NCBI GenBank assembly: GCA_964012725.1
Contig: CAXGTL010000018.1
Coordinates: 1-22,593, forward strand
DNA from: CAXGTL01 sp964012725
GTDB lineage: Archaea; Nanobdellota; Nanobdellia; Woesearchaeales; CAXGTL01
Direction of reading: 5' to 3'
Length of the DNA: 22,593 bases
The position numbers were made by a program, and so were the translations under genes. The notes under the pieces were generated by a model that saw only the letters and a program-made list of their open reading frames with translations, did not search any database and was not told the origin of the DNA. The stretch's first letter is position 1. Each line of letters starts with the position of its first letter. This document shows positions 1 to 7,443 of this stretch, in pieces.

Positions 1-545
1 CTCATTTGTTTAGGATCTTTAGCAAAACTTGCAATAGTTGTTCCAACTTTATATTTTTTACAAATTTTAATATTTTGCATAATTCTTGATAATAACCTTG
101 ACCTTAGTTTACCTTTAACTAAAAGAATTTGACTAAAATCAAAACAAATTATCTTATTCCTTTTTTTGGCAATCTTACATAATACTTGGTCAAAACCAGA
201 ATTAACAAAATGAGTATGATCTTTTAAATTATTTAGTTCAAGATTACATATTAAATCAACATTTCTACTTTCAAATACTTTTCTAATTAAAGCATTTGAC
301 TTATATGAAGCATCAAACACAGAAAGATTAGATTTATTAACAACATTATTCATTTTATTTATAATAAGACCAACATTTAATTTGATTTTTGTAGTTTTTT
401 GAAGATCTAAAATACCTTTAACAGCATTTTTAAAGGATTTAGAATCATATAAAAAACATAATTTATCATATTTTAATTTAGATGCAACTTTAATAAATTC
501 TACTTCATTCTTGTTTGGGATAACCAAATCTATATGTTCTACCAT
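1..545 (-). CDS. rnp3: RNase P protein component 3 (Rpp30/p30), 3' end cut by window edge
   Basis: This is the 5' part of a gene read leftward from an ATG at 545-543; 181 codons are visible before the window ends. It encodes the archaeal/eukaryotic-type RNase P subunit p30, which with Pop5 helps the catalytic RNA mature tRNA 5' ends. The protein opens MVEHIDLVIPNKNE, and the later visible part contains LCKIAKKRNKIICFDFSQIL, then a basic stretch (KGKLRSRLLSRIMQNIKICKKYK) and IASFAKDPKQM. This order (FDFS, the R-rich helix with MQNI, then ASFAKDP) is characteristic of the TIM-barrel fold of the Rpp30 family. It is divergent from the gene at 623, with only 77 bases between them. The missing C-terminal part lies outside the window, so completeness cannot be judged. 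Confidence 0.9.
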   Translation of the reverse strand, partial: MVEHIDLVIPNKNEVEFIKVASKLKYDKLCFLYDSKSFKNAVKGILDLQKTTKIKLNVGLIINKMNNVVNKSNLSVFDASYKSNALIRKVFESRNVDLICNLELNNLKDHTHFVNSGFDQVLCKIAKKRNKIICFDFSQILLVKGKLRSRLLSRIMQNIKICKKYKVGTTIASFAKDPKQM

Positions 546-565
546 ATACTTAGAAAATAGTCCAG

Positions 566-575
566 TATATATAAA
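566..575. promoter_or_regulatory. TATA box, possibly shared by divergent rnp3 and the gene at 623
   Basis: The sequence tatataaac lies in the 77-base divergent gap. Because the core is self-complementary, it can be read in both directions. For rnp3 the start would fall about 25 bases away, close to its ATG (leaderless). For the rightward gene it predicts a leader of roughly 20 bases. This is assigned by spacing and composition only. Confidence 0.45.
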
Positions 576-622
576 CTTTAACCAAAAACTATTTAAAACA
601 GCAGTTTAAACATATATATAAA

Positions 623-1219
623 ATGACAAATATTAAAGAAGAAATAGGTAAAGGAAACATACATTGTAAAATTATATTAGAAATAATTGGAAAACCAGAA
701 GAACATGTTAAAAAATCATCAAATGAATATCTTGAAAAAATTAATAAAGAAGATAATAAAATCACTATTGTAAAAAAATTTATATCAGAAACAACAAAAT
801 TAGAAAAAGGAGAATTGTACAGCCTTTTTATAGAACTTGAATTATTAATAAAAGGATTTAGTAATTTATCTAAATTTTGTTTTGATTATATGCCTTCTTC
901 AATTGAAATTTATGAACCAAATAGGATGGTTGTTGATGCAAACAAAATGTCAACATTATTTAATGATTTCCAAGAAAAATTACATAAAGCAGACTTCTTA
1001 TCCAAATCATTAGCGCAACAAAATAGAATCTTAGGTACAAACCTTACAGCTATGGTTAAAAACTCATTAATAATTTTATTGAAAGAACAAGGAAGAACAA
1101 TAGAAGAAATTTGTAAGTATACTGGTTTAAAACAAGAAGACATGTTAAAATATTTAGAAGAATTAATGAAAAAGGAAAAGATTAAACAAATTGGTGACAA
1201 ATATTTTTACCAATTTTAG
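623..1219 (+). CDS. Unrecognised 198-residue protein with C-terminal winged-helix-like region
   Basis: I do not recognise this as a named family. It is a soluble, mixed-charge protein with no signal peptide or membrane segment. The N-terminal half (residues 1-100) includes IIGKPEEHVKK and a motif around FCFDYMPSSIEIYEPN. A predicted amphipathic helix (about 105-140) follows. The last 60 residues (IIL.KEQG.TIEEICKYTGLKQEDMLKYLEELMKKEKI) look like a winged helix-turn-helix: helix, recognition helix, then a wing ending in GDKYFYQF. It sits 14 bases before scpB in the same direction, where bacterial operons place the kleisin ScpA. A wHTH C-terminus would fit a divergent kleisin-like partner, but no kleisin N-terminal signature is evident, so this is only a suggestion. 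The ATG at 623 follows a TATA box at about 50 bases. Confidence 0.8.
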   Translation: MTNIKEEIGKGNIHCKIILEIIGKPEEHVKKSSNEYLEKINKEDNKITIVKKFISETTKLEKGELYSLFIELELLIKGFSNLSKFCFDYMPSSIEIYEPNRMVVDANKMSTLFNDFQEKLHKADFLSKSLAQQNRILGTNLTAMVKNSLIILLKEQGRTIEEICKYTGLKQEDMLKYLEELMKKEKIKQIGDKYFYQF

Positions 1220-1233
1220 TATTGTTAAATAAA

Positions 1234-2103
1234 ATGGAAGAAAACATAAAAAAAGTAGAAGCAGTGCTTTTCTCAATCGGTAAAAAGATTAAATTAGATG
1301 AATTATCAAGATTAACACAAATGCCAAACATTGATGATCTAAAAAGTGTTCTATATCAATTACAAGAAAAATATGAAAAAAACGATTCATCATTAATGCT
1401 TATGGATGAAGGAGAATCATGGAAATTAACTGTTAGAGAAAAATTTATGCCTTTAGTACAAAATATAGTTGCTGACACAGAAATCAGTAAAACAATAATG
1501 GAAACTTTGGCAGTAATTGCATGGAAATATCCTATTCTTCAAAGCGATGTTATTAAAATTAGAACTAACAAAGCTTATGACCATTTAAAAGAATTAGAGG
1601 AGATAGGATTTATATCAAGAACTAAGTTTGGTAGAACAAACAAAATAAAATTAACAGACAGATTTTTTACATACTTTGATTTACCTAATGATAAACAAAA
1701 AGCACAGAATAAGTTTGAAAAATTAATTCCTGACAGAATTAAAAGAAAACTAGAAAAATTAAAAAGAGATATAGATAAACAAGAAAAAGAATTAGTTGAT
1801 AAAAAAGAAAATATGGAAAAACTAAAAGAGTTCAGAAAACAAGAAAAAGAACAACAAGACAAATTAGATAAGGGTGATATTGGTTTGGATGAAGATAAAG
1901 AGAATAAAGAAGACAACACAAAAACAAATGAACAAGAAGAAGAAAAAGAACAGATAGAAATAGGTGACATAAACTTAGATGATGGTGCAGACCTTGAACT
2001 AATGGAAGACAAACAACAAGAAGTAATTGATGAAGAAGAAGGTGATGAAGAACTTAATCAACAAAAAAAAGAGGAAAACAAAAATGAAAACACTACTCCT
2101 TAA
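1234..2103 (+). CDS. scpB: ScpB-like segregation and condensation protein with long acidic tail
   Basis: ScpB pairs with the kleisin ScpA and SMC in chromosome condensation and segregation. Residues 1-165 show the two winged-helix units of the family: an N-terminal VEAVLFSIGKKIKLDELSRL and the central block ETLAVIAWKYPILQSDVIKIR followed by LKELEEIGFI and FGRTNKIKLTDRFFTYF. The remaining 120 residues are unlike a typical ScpB of about 180-200 residues: a Lys/Glu coiled-coil-like stretch, then a very acidic, low-complexity tail containing the related motifs GDIGLDED and GDINLDDG. I chose ATG 1234 because the residues MEENIKKVEAVLFS fit the family start. An in-frame TTG at 1222 would add only MLNK. 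The 3' end overlaps the next gene by 20 bases, suggesting co-expression. Confidence 0.85.
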   Translation: MEENIKKVEAVLFSIGKKIKLDELSRLTQMPNIDDLKSVLYQLQEKYEKNDSSLMLMDEGESWKLTVREKFMPLVQNIVADTEISKTIMETLAVIAWKYPILQSDVIKIRTNKAYDHLKELEEIGFISRTKFGRTNKIKLTDRFFTYFDLPNDKQKAQNKFEKLIPDRIKRKLEKLKRDIDKQEKELVDKKENMEKLKEFRKQEKEQQDKLDKGDIGLDEDKENKEDNTKTNEQEEEKEQIEIGDINLDDGADLELMEDKQQEVIDEEEGDEELNQQKKEENKNENTTP

Positions 2104-2230
2104 ATGTCCAAAATGTAAGAATGATATGAAATACCAATCAAGAGATATGTCTTTAACAAAGAAAGTAAAAAGGTGCGTATATTGCGGTCGGTCATTCAAA
2201 GTATTAGGAAGAATTCTTAAAAAAGTGTAA
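2084..2230 (+). CDS. Small zinc-ribbon protein, 48 residues
   Basis: This short basic protein has two Cys-x-x-Cys pairs, CPKC (residues 8-11) and CVYC (31-34), separated by about 20 residues, as in a treble-clef or zinc-ribbon fold. Its function is not known; the high Lys/Arg content suggests nucleic-acid binding. The ATG at 2084 is preferred over an upstream in-frame ATG at 2027, because the extra 19 residues would be an out-of-frame reading of the acidic scpB tail. In addition, a purine-rich site (agagga, 2070-2075) sits about nine bases before 2084. The gene starts inside scpB and so is probably translationally coupled to it. It may contribute to the same segregation or transcription function, but this rests only on position. 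Confidence 0.8.
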   Translation: MKTLLLKCPKCKNDMKYQSRDMSLTKKVKRCVYCGRSFKVLGRILKKV

Positions 2231-2342
2231 ATTTGCAACCAATTATAACCTTTATTACCTAAATCTAAGCTCATACTGATTTCCTTAAACTAAAGAATTC
2301 TGAACACACAACCCCTATAACCTAAGAATACAAACACAAGAC

Positions 2343-2350
2343 TTATAAAC
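2343..2350 (+). promoter_or_regulatory. TATA box for gyrA
   Basis: The sequence ttataaac lies 53 bases before the gyrA ATG in the 172-base gap following the zinc-ribbon gene. It predicts a start near 2370-2375 and a leader of about 30 bases. No Shine-Dalgarno-like sequence precedes the ATG. The rest of the 2231-2402 gap shows no gene. Confidence 0.4.
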
Positions 2351-2402
2351 ATTAAAATTTTTCAATATATGTAGAAACAAGTTCTTAAAAACAAAAACAA
2401 CT

Positions 2403-5400
2403 ATGAAAAACAAAGAACCTAATCAAAATATTGAAGAAGATCAAGATAATCAAAAACCTAAAGAAAAAATCATAGCAAGAGTAATAGAAGATGAGATGAA
2501 AGAATCTTATCTAAGATATGCAATGTCTGTTATTGTATCAAGAGCATTGCCAGATGTAAGAGATGGCCTAAAACCAGTCCATAGAAGAATTCTTTTTGCA
2601 ATGCATGAAATGGGTATGCTTCCTAATAAACCATTTAAAAAATCAGCTAGAATTGTTGGTGAGTGCTTTGTAAAAAATACATTAATTAACACACCAAAAG
2701 GCCTTATACCTATAGAAAATCTAAAAGTAGGAAACAAAGTATACACACAAAAAGGGATCAAAAGCATTAGTAATCTTTATGAAATGCCTAAAAAAGCTTT
2801 AATTGAAGTTAAACTTGAAAATGGTCTTAGTAATACAATTACAAAATCTCAAAAATTCAAGATATTTACTTCTGATTTGAAGATTAAATGGAAAAAAGCG
2901 TCTGAACTTAAAAAAGGAGACCATATTGTTTTAAAAAGTGTATATCCTAATATTAAAAAAGAAGTAAAATTAAGTTCAGGAAAAAGATTAAATGAAAATA
3001 TTGCTTATACATTAGGATTTTTTTTATCTGATGGGTGGATAGAAAAAAAGACTGGAAGAATAGGATTTTATTCAACATCAAAAAATATTATTGAGAAAAT
3101 AAAAAATGTTCTTAAAAAAGAATTTAATTATAAAACAAATATCCTTACGAAAAAGCCTTTAGGTTTTAAAGAAGGATATTATACAAGAATTGATAAATCC
3201 AAAATTATAAATTTTTGGATAAATAATTTTAAAATAAAAGATGTTAATGCTTCTACTAAAAGAATTCCTCAACAAATTTTAAGATCTCCCAAAAGAATAA
3301 TATATTCCTTTCTAAGTGGCCTTTTTGATGGTGATGGTTCAATACATAAATCAAGAAATGTAATACATTATGGCTCAGTTTCTTATGAATTAATTGATAA
3401 ATTACAAATTTTATTACTGTCTTTAGGCATTTTTAGTAAAAGATATGTAAGTACATCTAAAACTCATTTCATTAAAAATAGACAAATAAAAACAAATTAT
3501 CCTTTTTACAATTTAGAAATTAGAGGAAAAAATTGTTTAGATTTATGCAAGAATCTTAAATTAAATGAAATAAATAAACAAAAAAAATTATTAACCATTA
3601 AATTCTCACTAAAAAAGAAGAACTTTTCAGAAAATATTCCTTATGCTTCAAAACATATATTTAGAGAGCTAAGTAAACATCATCTTGGTGGAGGATGGTA
3701 TAAAGATACAAAAGGTAATAAATTTAGATTAGGGATTCAATACAATAAATCCTGTAAAATAAGGTATTCTAAAAACCTTACTAAAAGGCCCTTGGGAAAA
3801 GAGCAAATAATTAATTGGAATATACTTAAGAAATTAAAATTAATTGGTTCCCCTCTTGGAGGGATATTTGAAAATATAATTAAAGAAAATCTAATATTTA
3901 TAAAAGTAAAAGAGGTTTTAGAGTCTCTTTCTGAAAAAACTTATGATATACAAGTTAAGGATGATCATGAATTTATAGCAAATGGTATGATATCACATAA
4001 TTGCCTAGGAAAATATCATCCACACGGTGATACTGCTGTATATGATTCAATGGTAAGAATGGCTCAACCATGGTCATTAAGATATCCTTTGATTAAAGGA
4101 CAAGGTAATTTTGGCAGTATTGATGGCGACAGAGCAGCTGCGATGAGATATACAGAAGCAAGATTATCAAAAATATCAACAGAGTTGTTAACAGATATTG
4201 AAAAACAAACAGTAGATTTTAAACCAAATTTTGACACAAGTTTAAAGGAACCAGTAGTTTTGCCAAGCAAAATTCCAAACTTATTACTTAATGGTTCTTC
4301 TGGAATTGCAGTTGGTATGGCAACAAACATACCACCACACAATTTAATAGAAGTTTGTGATGCAATTGATTATATAATTAATAATCCTGAAGCAGACATT
4401 AACACAATAATTGGTTTAGTAAAAGGTCCTGATTTCCCTACAGGTGGAATAATTATAGGAAGATCAGGAATTAAAGATGCATATTTAACTGGTAGAGGAA
4501 AAATTACTATAAGAGGTAAAACAAGCATAGAAGAAAAGAAAGATAAGAAAAAAATAATTATTCATGAAATACCTTACCAACTTAACAAATCAAGTTTAAT
4601 AGAAGAAATTGCAGACAATGTTAAAAACAAAAAAATTATAGGAATAAGTAACATACGTGATGAATCAGATAAACAAGGTATGAGGATTGTTATAATTCTA
4701 AAAAAAGATATTAATCAAGATATTGTTTTAAACCAATTATATAAAAAAACAAGATTACAAACAACTTTTGGCATTAATATGCTTGCATTAGTAAATAATG
4801 AACCAAAAACTTTGAATATAAAACAAATAATTGAAGAATTCATAAAACATAGAAAAGAAGTTGTAATAAGACGTACAACTTTTGATCTAAAAAAAGCAGA
4901 ACTAAGAGCTCATATTTTAGAAGGATTAATTATTGCATTAAATGATATTGATAATATAGTACAAAAGATTAAGAAAAGTAAAGATGTTAAAGAAGCAGTT
5001 AAAACATTAATTAGTGATTATAAATTAACAGAAACACAAGCAAAAGCAATTTTAGATATGAAATTACAAAAATTAGCATCATTAGAACAAGAAAAAATAA
5101 AAACTGAAAATAAAGAATTACAAAAATTAATTAAAGAATTAAAAGAAATATTAGCAAGTGATAAAAGGATATTTAATATTATTAAAGAAGAATTAACAAA
5201 AATAAAAGAAAAGTATGGTGATGAAAGGAAAACAGAATTATCAGATGAAGAGAAAAAGATAATAGACATTGAAGATATGATTAAAGAAGAAGATATGATT
5301 ATAACAGTAACTCATCAAGGATATATAAAAAGATTAACCATAGATACTTATAAAAAACAAAAGAGAGGGGGTAAGGGAGTAATAGCTACAACTACAAAAG

Positions 5401-6236
5401 ACGAAGATTTTGTAAGTGATTTATTTATTGCTTCAACACATTCATACATTTTATTTTTTACAGACAAGGGACAAGTACATTGGCTCAAAGTATATGAAAT
5501 ACCAATTGCTTCAAGACAAGCAAAAGGAAAAGCAATTATTAATCTTTTAAATATTAAAGATGAAAAAATAACAGCAATGGTACCTATTCGGGAATTTAAA
5601 CAAGGAAATTTAATAATGGCTACTAAAAATGGAACTGTTAAAAAAGCAGATATAACTATGTTTCAAAAACCAAGAAAAGGTGGAATACGAGCAATAACAT
5701 TAGATCAAGATGATCATTTAATAAATGTTGTAAAAACAGATGGAAATAAACAAATATTATTAGCTACTAAAAATGGTATGGCAATAAGGTTCAAAGAAGA
5801 AGATTTAAGATCTATTGGAAGAACAGGTAAAGGTGTTAGAGGAATATATCTTAAGAATGATGATAAAGTAATCGACATGATTGTTGTTGATAATAATAAG
5901 GATATATTTACAGTAACTGAAAAAGGATATGGAAAAAGAACAAAGATTGAAGAATATAGAATTATTAATAGAGGAGGAGTTGGAGTTATTAATATAAAAA
6001 CAGATGAAAGAAATGGTAAAGTTATAGGTGCATGTAGTGTTCAAGAAAATAATGAAATAATGTTAATAAGTAAGAATGGTATAATGATTAGAACACCTGT
6101 TAAAGGGATTTCATGTATAGGAAGAAATACAAAAGGTGTAAGAATTATGAGACTAAGTGATAATGATAAACTAGTAGCAATTACTAAAATAGTACAAGAA
6201 AATAATGGAAATGGTAATAAAGAAGAAACAAAATGA
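2403..6236 (+). CDS. gyrA: DNA gyrase subunit A, precursor containing an intein
   Basis: GyrA cuts and rejoins DNA in the heterotetrameric gyrase that introduces negative supercoils; the ATPase partner GyrB is not in this window. The host protein is 831 residues after removal of the 446-residue intein, a normal GyrA length. Visible motifs in order: the N-terminal YLRYAMSVIVSRALPDVRDG, RDGLKPVHRRILFAM, then after the intein GKYHPHGDTAVYDSMVRMAQ, and AAAMRYTEARL with the DNA-linking Tyr (precursor residue 583, 137 after splicing). The C-terminal beta-pinwheel carries a GyrA box QKRGGKG (986-992), which marks true gyrase rather than topoisomerase IV. Its stop overlaps the next start as ATGA. Gyrase is widely regarded as a bacterial acquisition in archaea. 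Confidence 0.97.
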   Translation: MKNKEPNQNIEEDQDNQKPKEKIIARVIEDEMKESYLRYAMSVIVSRALPDVRDGLKPVHRRILFAMHEMGMLPNKPFKKSARIVGECFVKNTLINTPKGLIPIENLKVGNKVYTQKGIKSISNLYEMPKKALIEVKLENGLSNTITKSQKFKIFTSDLKIKWKKASELKKGDHIVLKSVYPNIKKEVKLSSGKRLNENIAYTLGFFLSDGWIEKKTGRIGFYSTSKNIIEKIKNVLKKEFNYKTNILTKKPLGFKEGYYTRIDKSKIINFWINNFKIKDVNASTKRIPQQILRSPKRIIYSFLSGLFDGDGSIHKSRNVIHYGSVSYELIDKLQILLLSLGIFSKRYVSTSKTHFIKNRQIKTNYPFYNLEIRGKNCLDLCKNLKLNEINKQKKLLTIKFSLKKKNFSENIPYASKHIFRELSKHHLGGGWYKDTKGNKFRLGIQYNKSCKIRYSKNLTKRPLGKEQIINWNILKKLKLIGSPLGGIFENIIKENLIFIKVKEVLESLSEKTYDIQVKDDHEFIANGMISHNCLGKYHPHGDTAVYDSMVRMAQPWSLRYPLIKGQGNFGSIDGDRAAAMRYTEARLSKISTELLTDIEKQTVDFKPNFDTSLKEPVVLPSKIPNLLLNGSSGIAVGMATNIPPHNLIEVCDAIDYIINNPEADINTIIGLVKGPDFPTGGIIIGRSGIKDAYLTGRGKITIRGKTSIEEKKDKKKIIIHEIPYQLNKSSLIEEIADNVKNKKIIGISNIRDESDKQGMRIVIILKKDINQDIVLNQLYKKTRLQTTFGINMLALVNNEPKTLNIKQIIEEFIKHRKEVVIRRTTFDLKKAELRAHILEGLIIALNDIDNIVQKIKKSKDVKEAVKTLISDYKLTETQAKAILDMKLQKLASLEQEKIKTENKELQKLIKELKEILASDKRIFNIIKEELTKIKEKYGDERKTELSDEEKKIIDIEDMIKEEDMIITVTHQGYIKRLTIDTYKKQKRGGKGVIATTTKDEDFVSDLFIASTHSYILFFTDKGQVHWLKVYEIPIASRQAKGKAIINLLNIKDEKITAMVPIREFKQGNLIMATKNGTVKKADITMFQKPRKGGIRAITLDQDDHLINVVKTDGNKQILLATKNGMAIRFKEEDLRSIGRTGKGVRGIYLKNDDKVIDMIVVDNNKDIFTVTEKGYGKRTKIEEYRIINRGGVGVINIKTDERNGKVIGACSVQENNEIMLISKNGIMIRTPVKGISCIGRNTKGVRIMRLSDNDKLVAITKIVQENNGNGNKEETK
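2664..4001 (+). mobile_element. GyrA intein with LAGLIDADG homing endonuclease
   Basis: A 446-residue in-frame insertion separates the GyrA residues ARIVGE and CLGKYHPHG. It begins with Cys88 (block A: CFVKNTLINTPKG) and ends with the block F/G sequence YDIQVKDDHEFIANG...ISHN. The terminal His-Asn is followed by Cys534 as the +1 nucleophile, so the class 1 cis-splicing chemistry is intact at both ends. Two dodecapeptide motifs, LGFFLSDGW (204-212) and LSGLFDGDGSI (304-314), mark a LAGLIDADG endonuclease; each retains an acidic residue. One oddity is block B, which reads TKSQ (147-150), with Gln where the T-x-x-H pattern has His. Base composition resembles the host gene, so there is no obvious sign of very recent arrival. 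Confidence 0.96.
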
Positions 6237-7363
6237 AATCATTATTAATAACACATCCAGGAATTGAAGATATTTCTCAATTAGAAGTTAAAGAATTGAT
6301 TAAAAAAGATACAAAAATAGATGCAAAACAACCAAGTGTAATAACCTTTGAAACAAACAAGTATGAAGATTTAGTTAAAATTGCATATAAATCACAAAGT
6401 ATTTCAAAAATTCTTATCTTATTAGATCAAATAAAAATCACAAAAATAAATGATATTAAAAAATTAAAATTTGACATAAAAGATTGGATTAATAAAAAAA
6501 CTAGTTTTAAAGTAAAATGTAAAAGAATGGGAAAACATAGTTTTAATAGTAAAGAAATTGAAGAAGAAATAGGTGGGTTATTTATTGATAAATACAAATT
6601 AAAAGTTAATTTAACAGAACCAGATATTATAATTTTTGCATATGTTTATAATGAAAATTTATACTTAGGGATAGATATAACTGGAATGAACCTTAGCAAA
6701 AGAAGTTATAAAATATTTCATCACCCAGACTCACTAAAAGGAACTATAGCTTATGCATTAACAAGAATATCTGGATATAAACCTAACAAAAAGATAATTA
6801 ATCCTTTTTGTAGTGATGGAACAATAATTATAGAAACAGGATTATTTGCATCAAACTTCCCAGTAAGATTTTTTGAAAAAGAAAAATTTTTATTCAAAGA
6901 ATTAAAACCATTTTCACATATAGATTTTGACAAATTATTCAAAAAATTGGATTCAAATATTAAAAAAGATAAATTTCAAATTATAGGTAGTGAATCATTA
7001 TTAAGACATATAAACTCTTGTAAAAAAAATGCAAAAATTAGTGGAATTGATAGGAATGTCGAATTTAGAAGATATGATATTGAATGGTTAGATACTAAAT
7101 TTAATAAAAACGAAATAGATTTTATAATAACAAGAATAATTGAACCAGGAAAATTCTTTGACAAAAAAAAGATTGAAAAAATATATAAAGAGTTTTTTTA
7201 TCATACAGAATTTGTATTAAATAAAAATGGAAAAATGATTATATTATCAAGAAAAAAAGATTTGATAACTACAAAAGCAGAAGAGTTCAAACTTAAAGTT
7301 AATATTAATAGACAATTACAAATAGGCGATTCTAATTATTATGTTTTAGAAATTAAGAAATAA
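6233..7363 (+). CDS. THUMP-domain RNA methyltransferase-like protein
   Basis: The 376-residue protein resembles the THUMP-plus-Rossmann methyltransferase group (Trm14/RlmL-like) that makes N2-methylguanosine in tRNA or rRNA. Residues 1-155 fit a ferredoxin-like/THUMP module ending in YLGIDITGMNLSKRSYKIF. The linker HHPDSLKGTIAYALTRISGYK is the typical bridge to the catalytic domain. Motif I is NPFCSDGTIIIETG (190-203), equivalent to DPxCGSGTxxIEA. The usual catalytic (N/D)PPY motif is not seen: the equivalent strand reads IDFIITRIIEPGKFF (about 294-308). Enzymatic activity is therefore uncertain, and it may be an RNA-binding or highly diverged enzyme. The start overlaps the gyrA stop (ATGA), implying translational coupling. 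Confidence 0.82.
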   Translation: MKSLLITHPGIEDISQLEVKELIKKDTKIDAKQPSVITFETNKYEDLVKIAYKSQSISKILILLDQIKITKINDIKKLKFDIKDWINKKTSFKVKCKRMGKHSFNSKEIEEEIGGLFIDKYKLKVNLTEPDIIIFAYVYNENLYLGIDITGMNLSKRSYKIFHHPDSLKGTIAYALTRISGYKPNKKIINPFCSDGTIIIETGLFASNFPVRFFEKEKFLFKELKPFSHIDFDKLFKKLDSNIKKDKFQIIGSESLLRHINSCKKNAKISGIDRNVEFRRYDIEWLDTKFNKNEIDFIITRIIEPGKFFDKKKIEKIYKEFFYHTEFVLNKNGKMIILSRKKDLITTKAEEFKLKVNINRQLQIGDSNYYVLEIKK

Positions 7364-7424
7364 TAAAAACACCAATAAAATATAATAATAATAAGTAAAT
7401 TAAAATAAATCTAAATAATAAATA

Positions 7425-7443
7425 AAATAAAAAACAAAAAAAA
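7425..7443 (-). terminator. T-rich terminator of the 471-residue surface-protein gene
   Basis: On the minus strand the bases directly after the stop codon are almost entirely T, with single interruptions, matching oligo-T archaeal termination. The 80-base convergent gap has no other visible content. Confidence 0.4.

Noticed and set aside
1575..2012. A 145-codon minus-strand frame rich in Ser and Phe
   Set aside because: It is the antisense shadow of the Lys/Glu-rich scpB tail; the composition follows directly from the opposite strand.
2664..4001. Group I intron or frame-disrupting insertion in gyrA
   Set aside because: The insertion is in frame without stops and begins with Cys and ends with His-Asn before Cys, which are protein-splicing signals.
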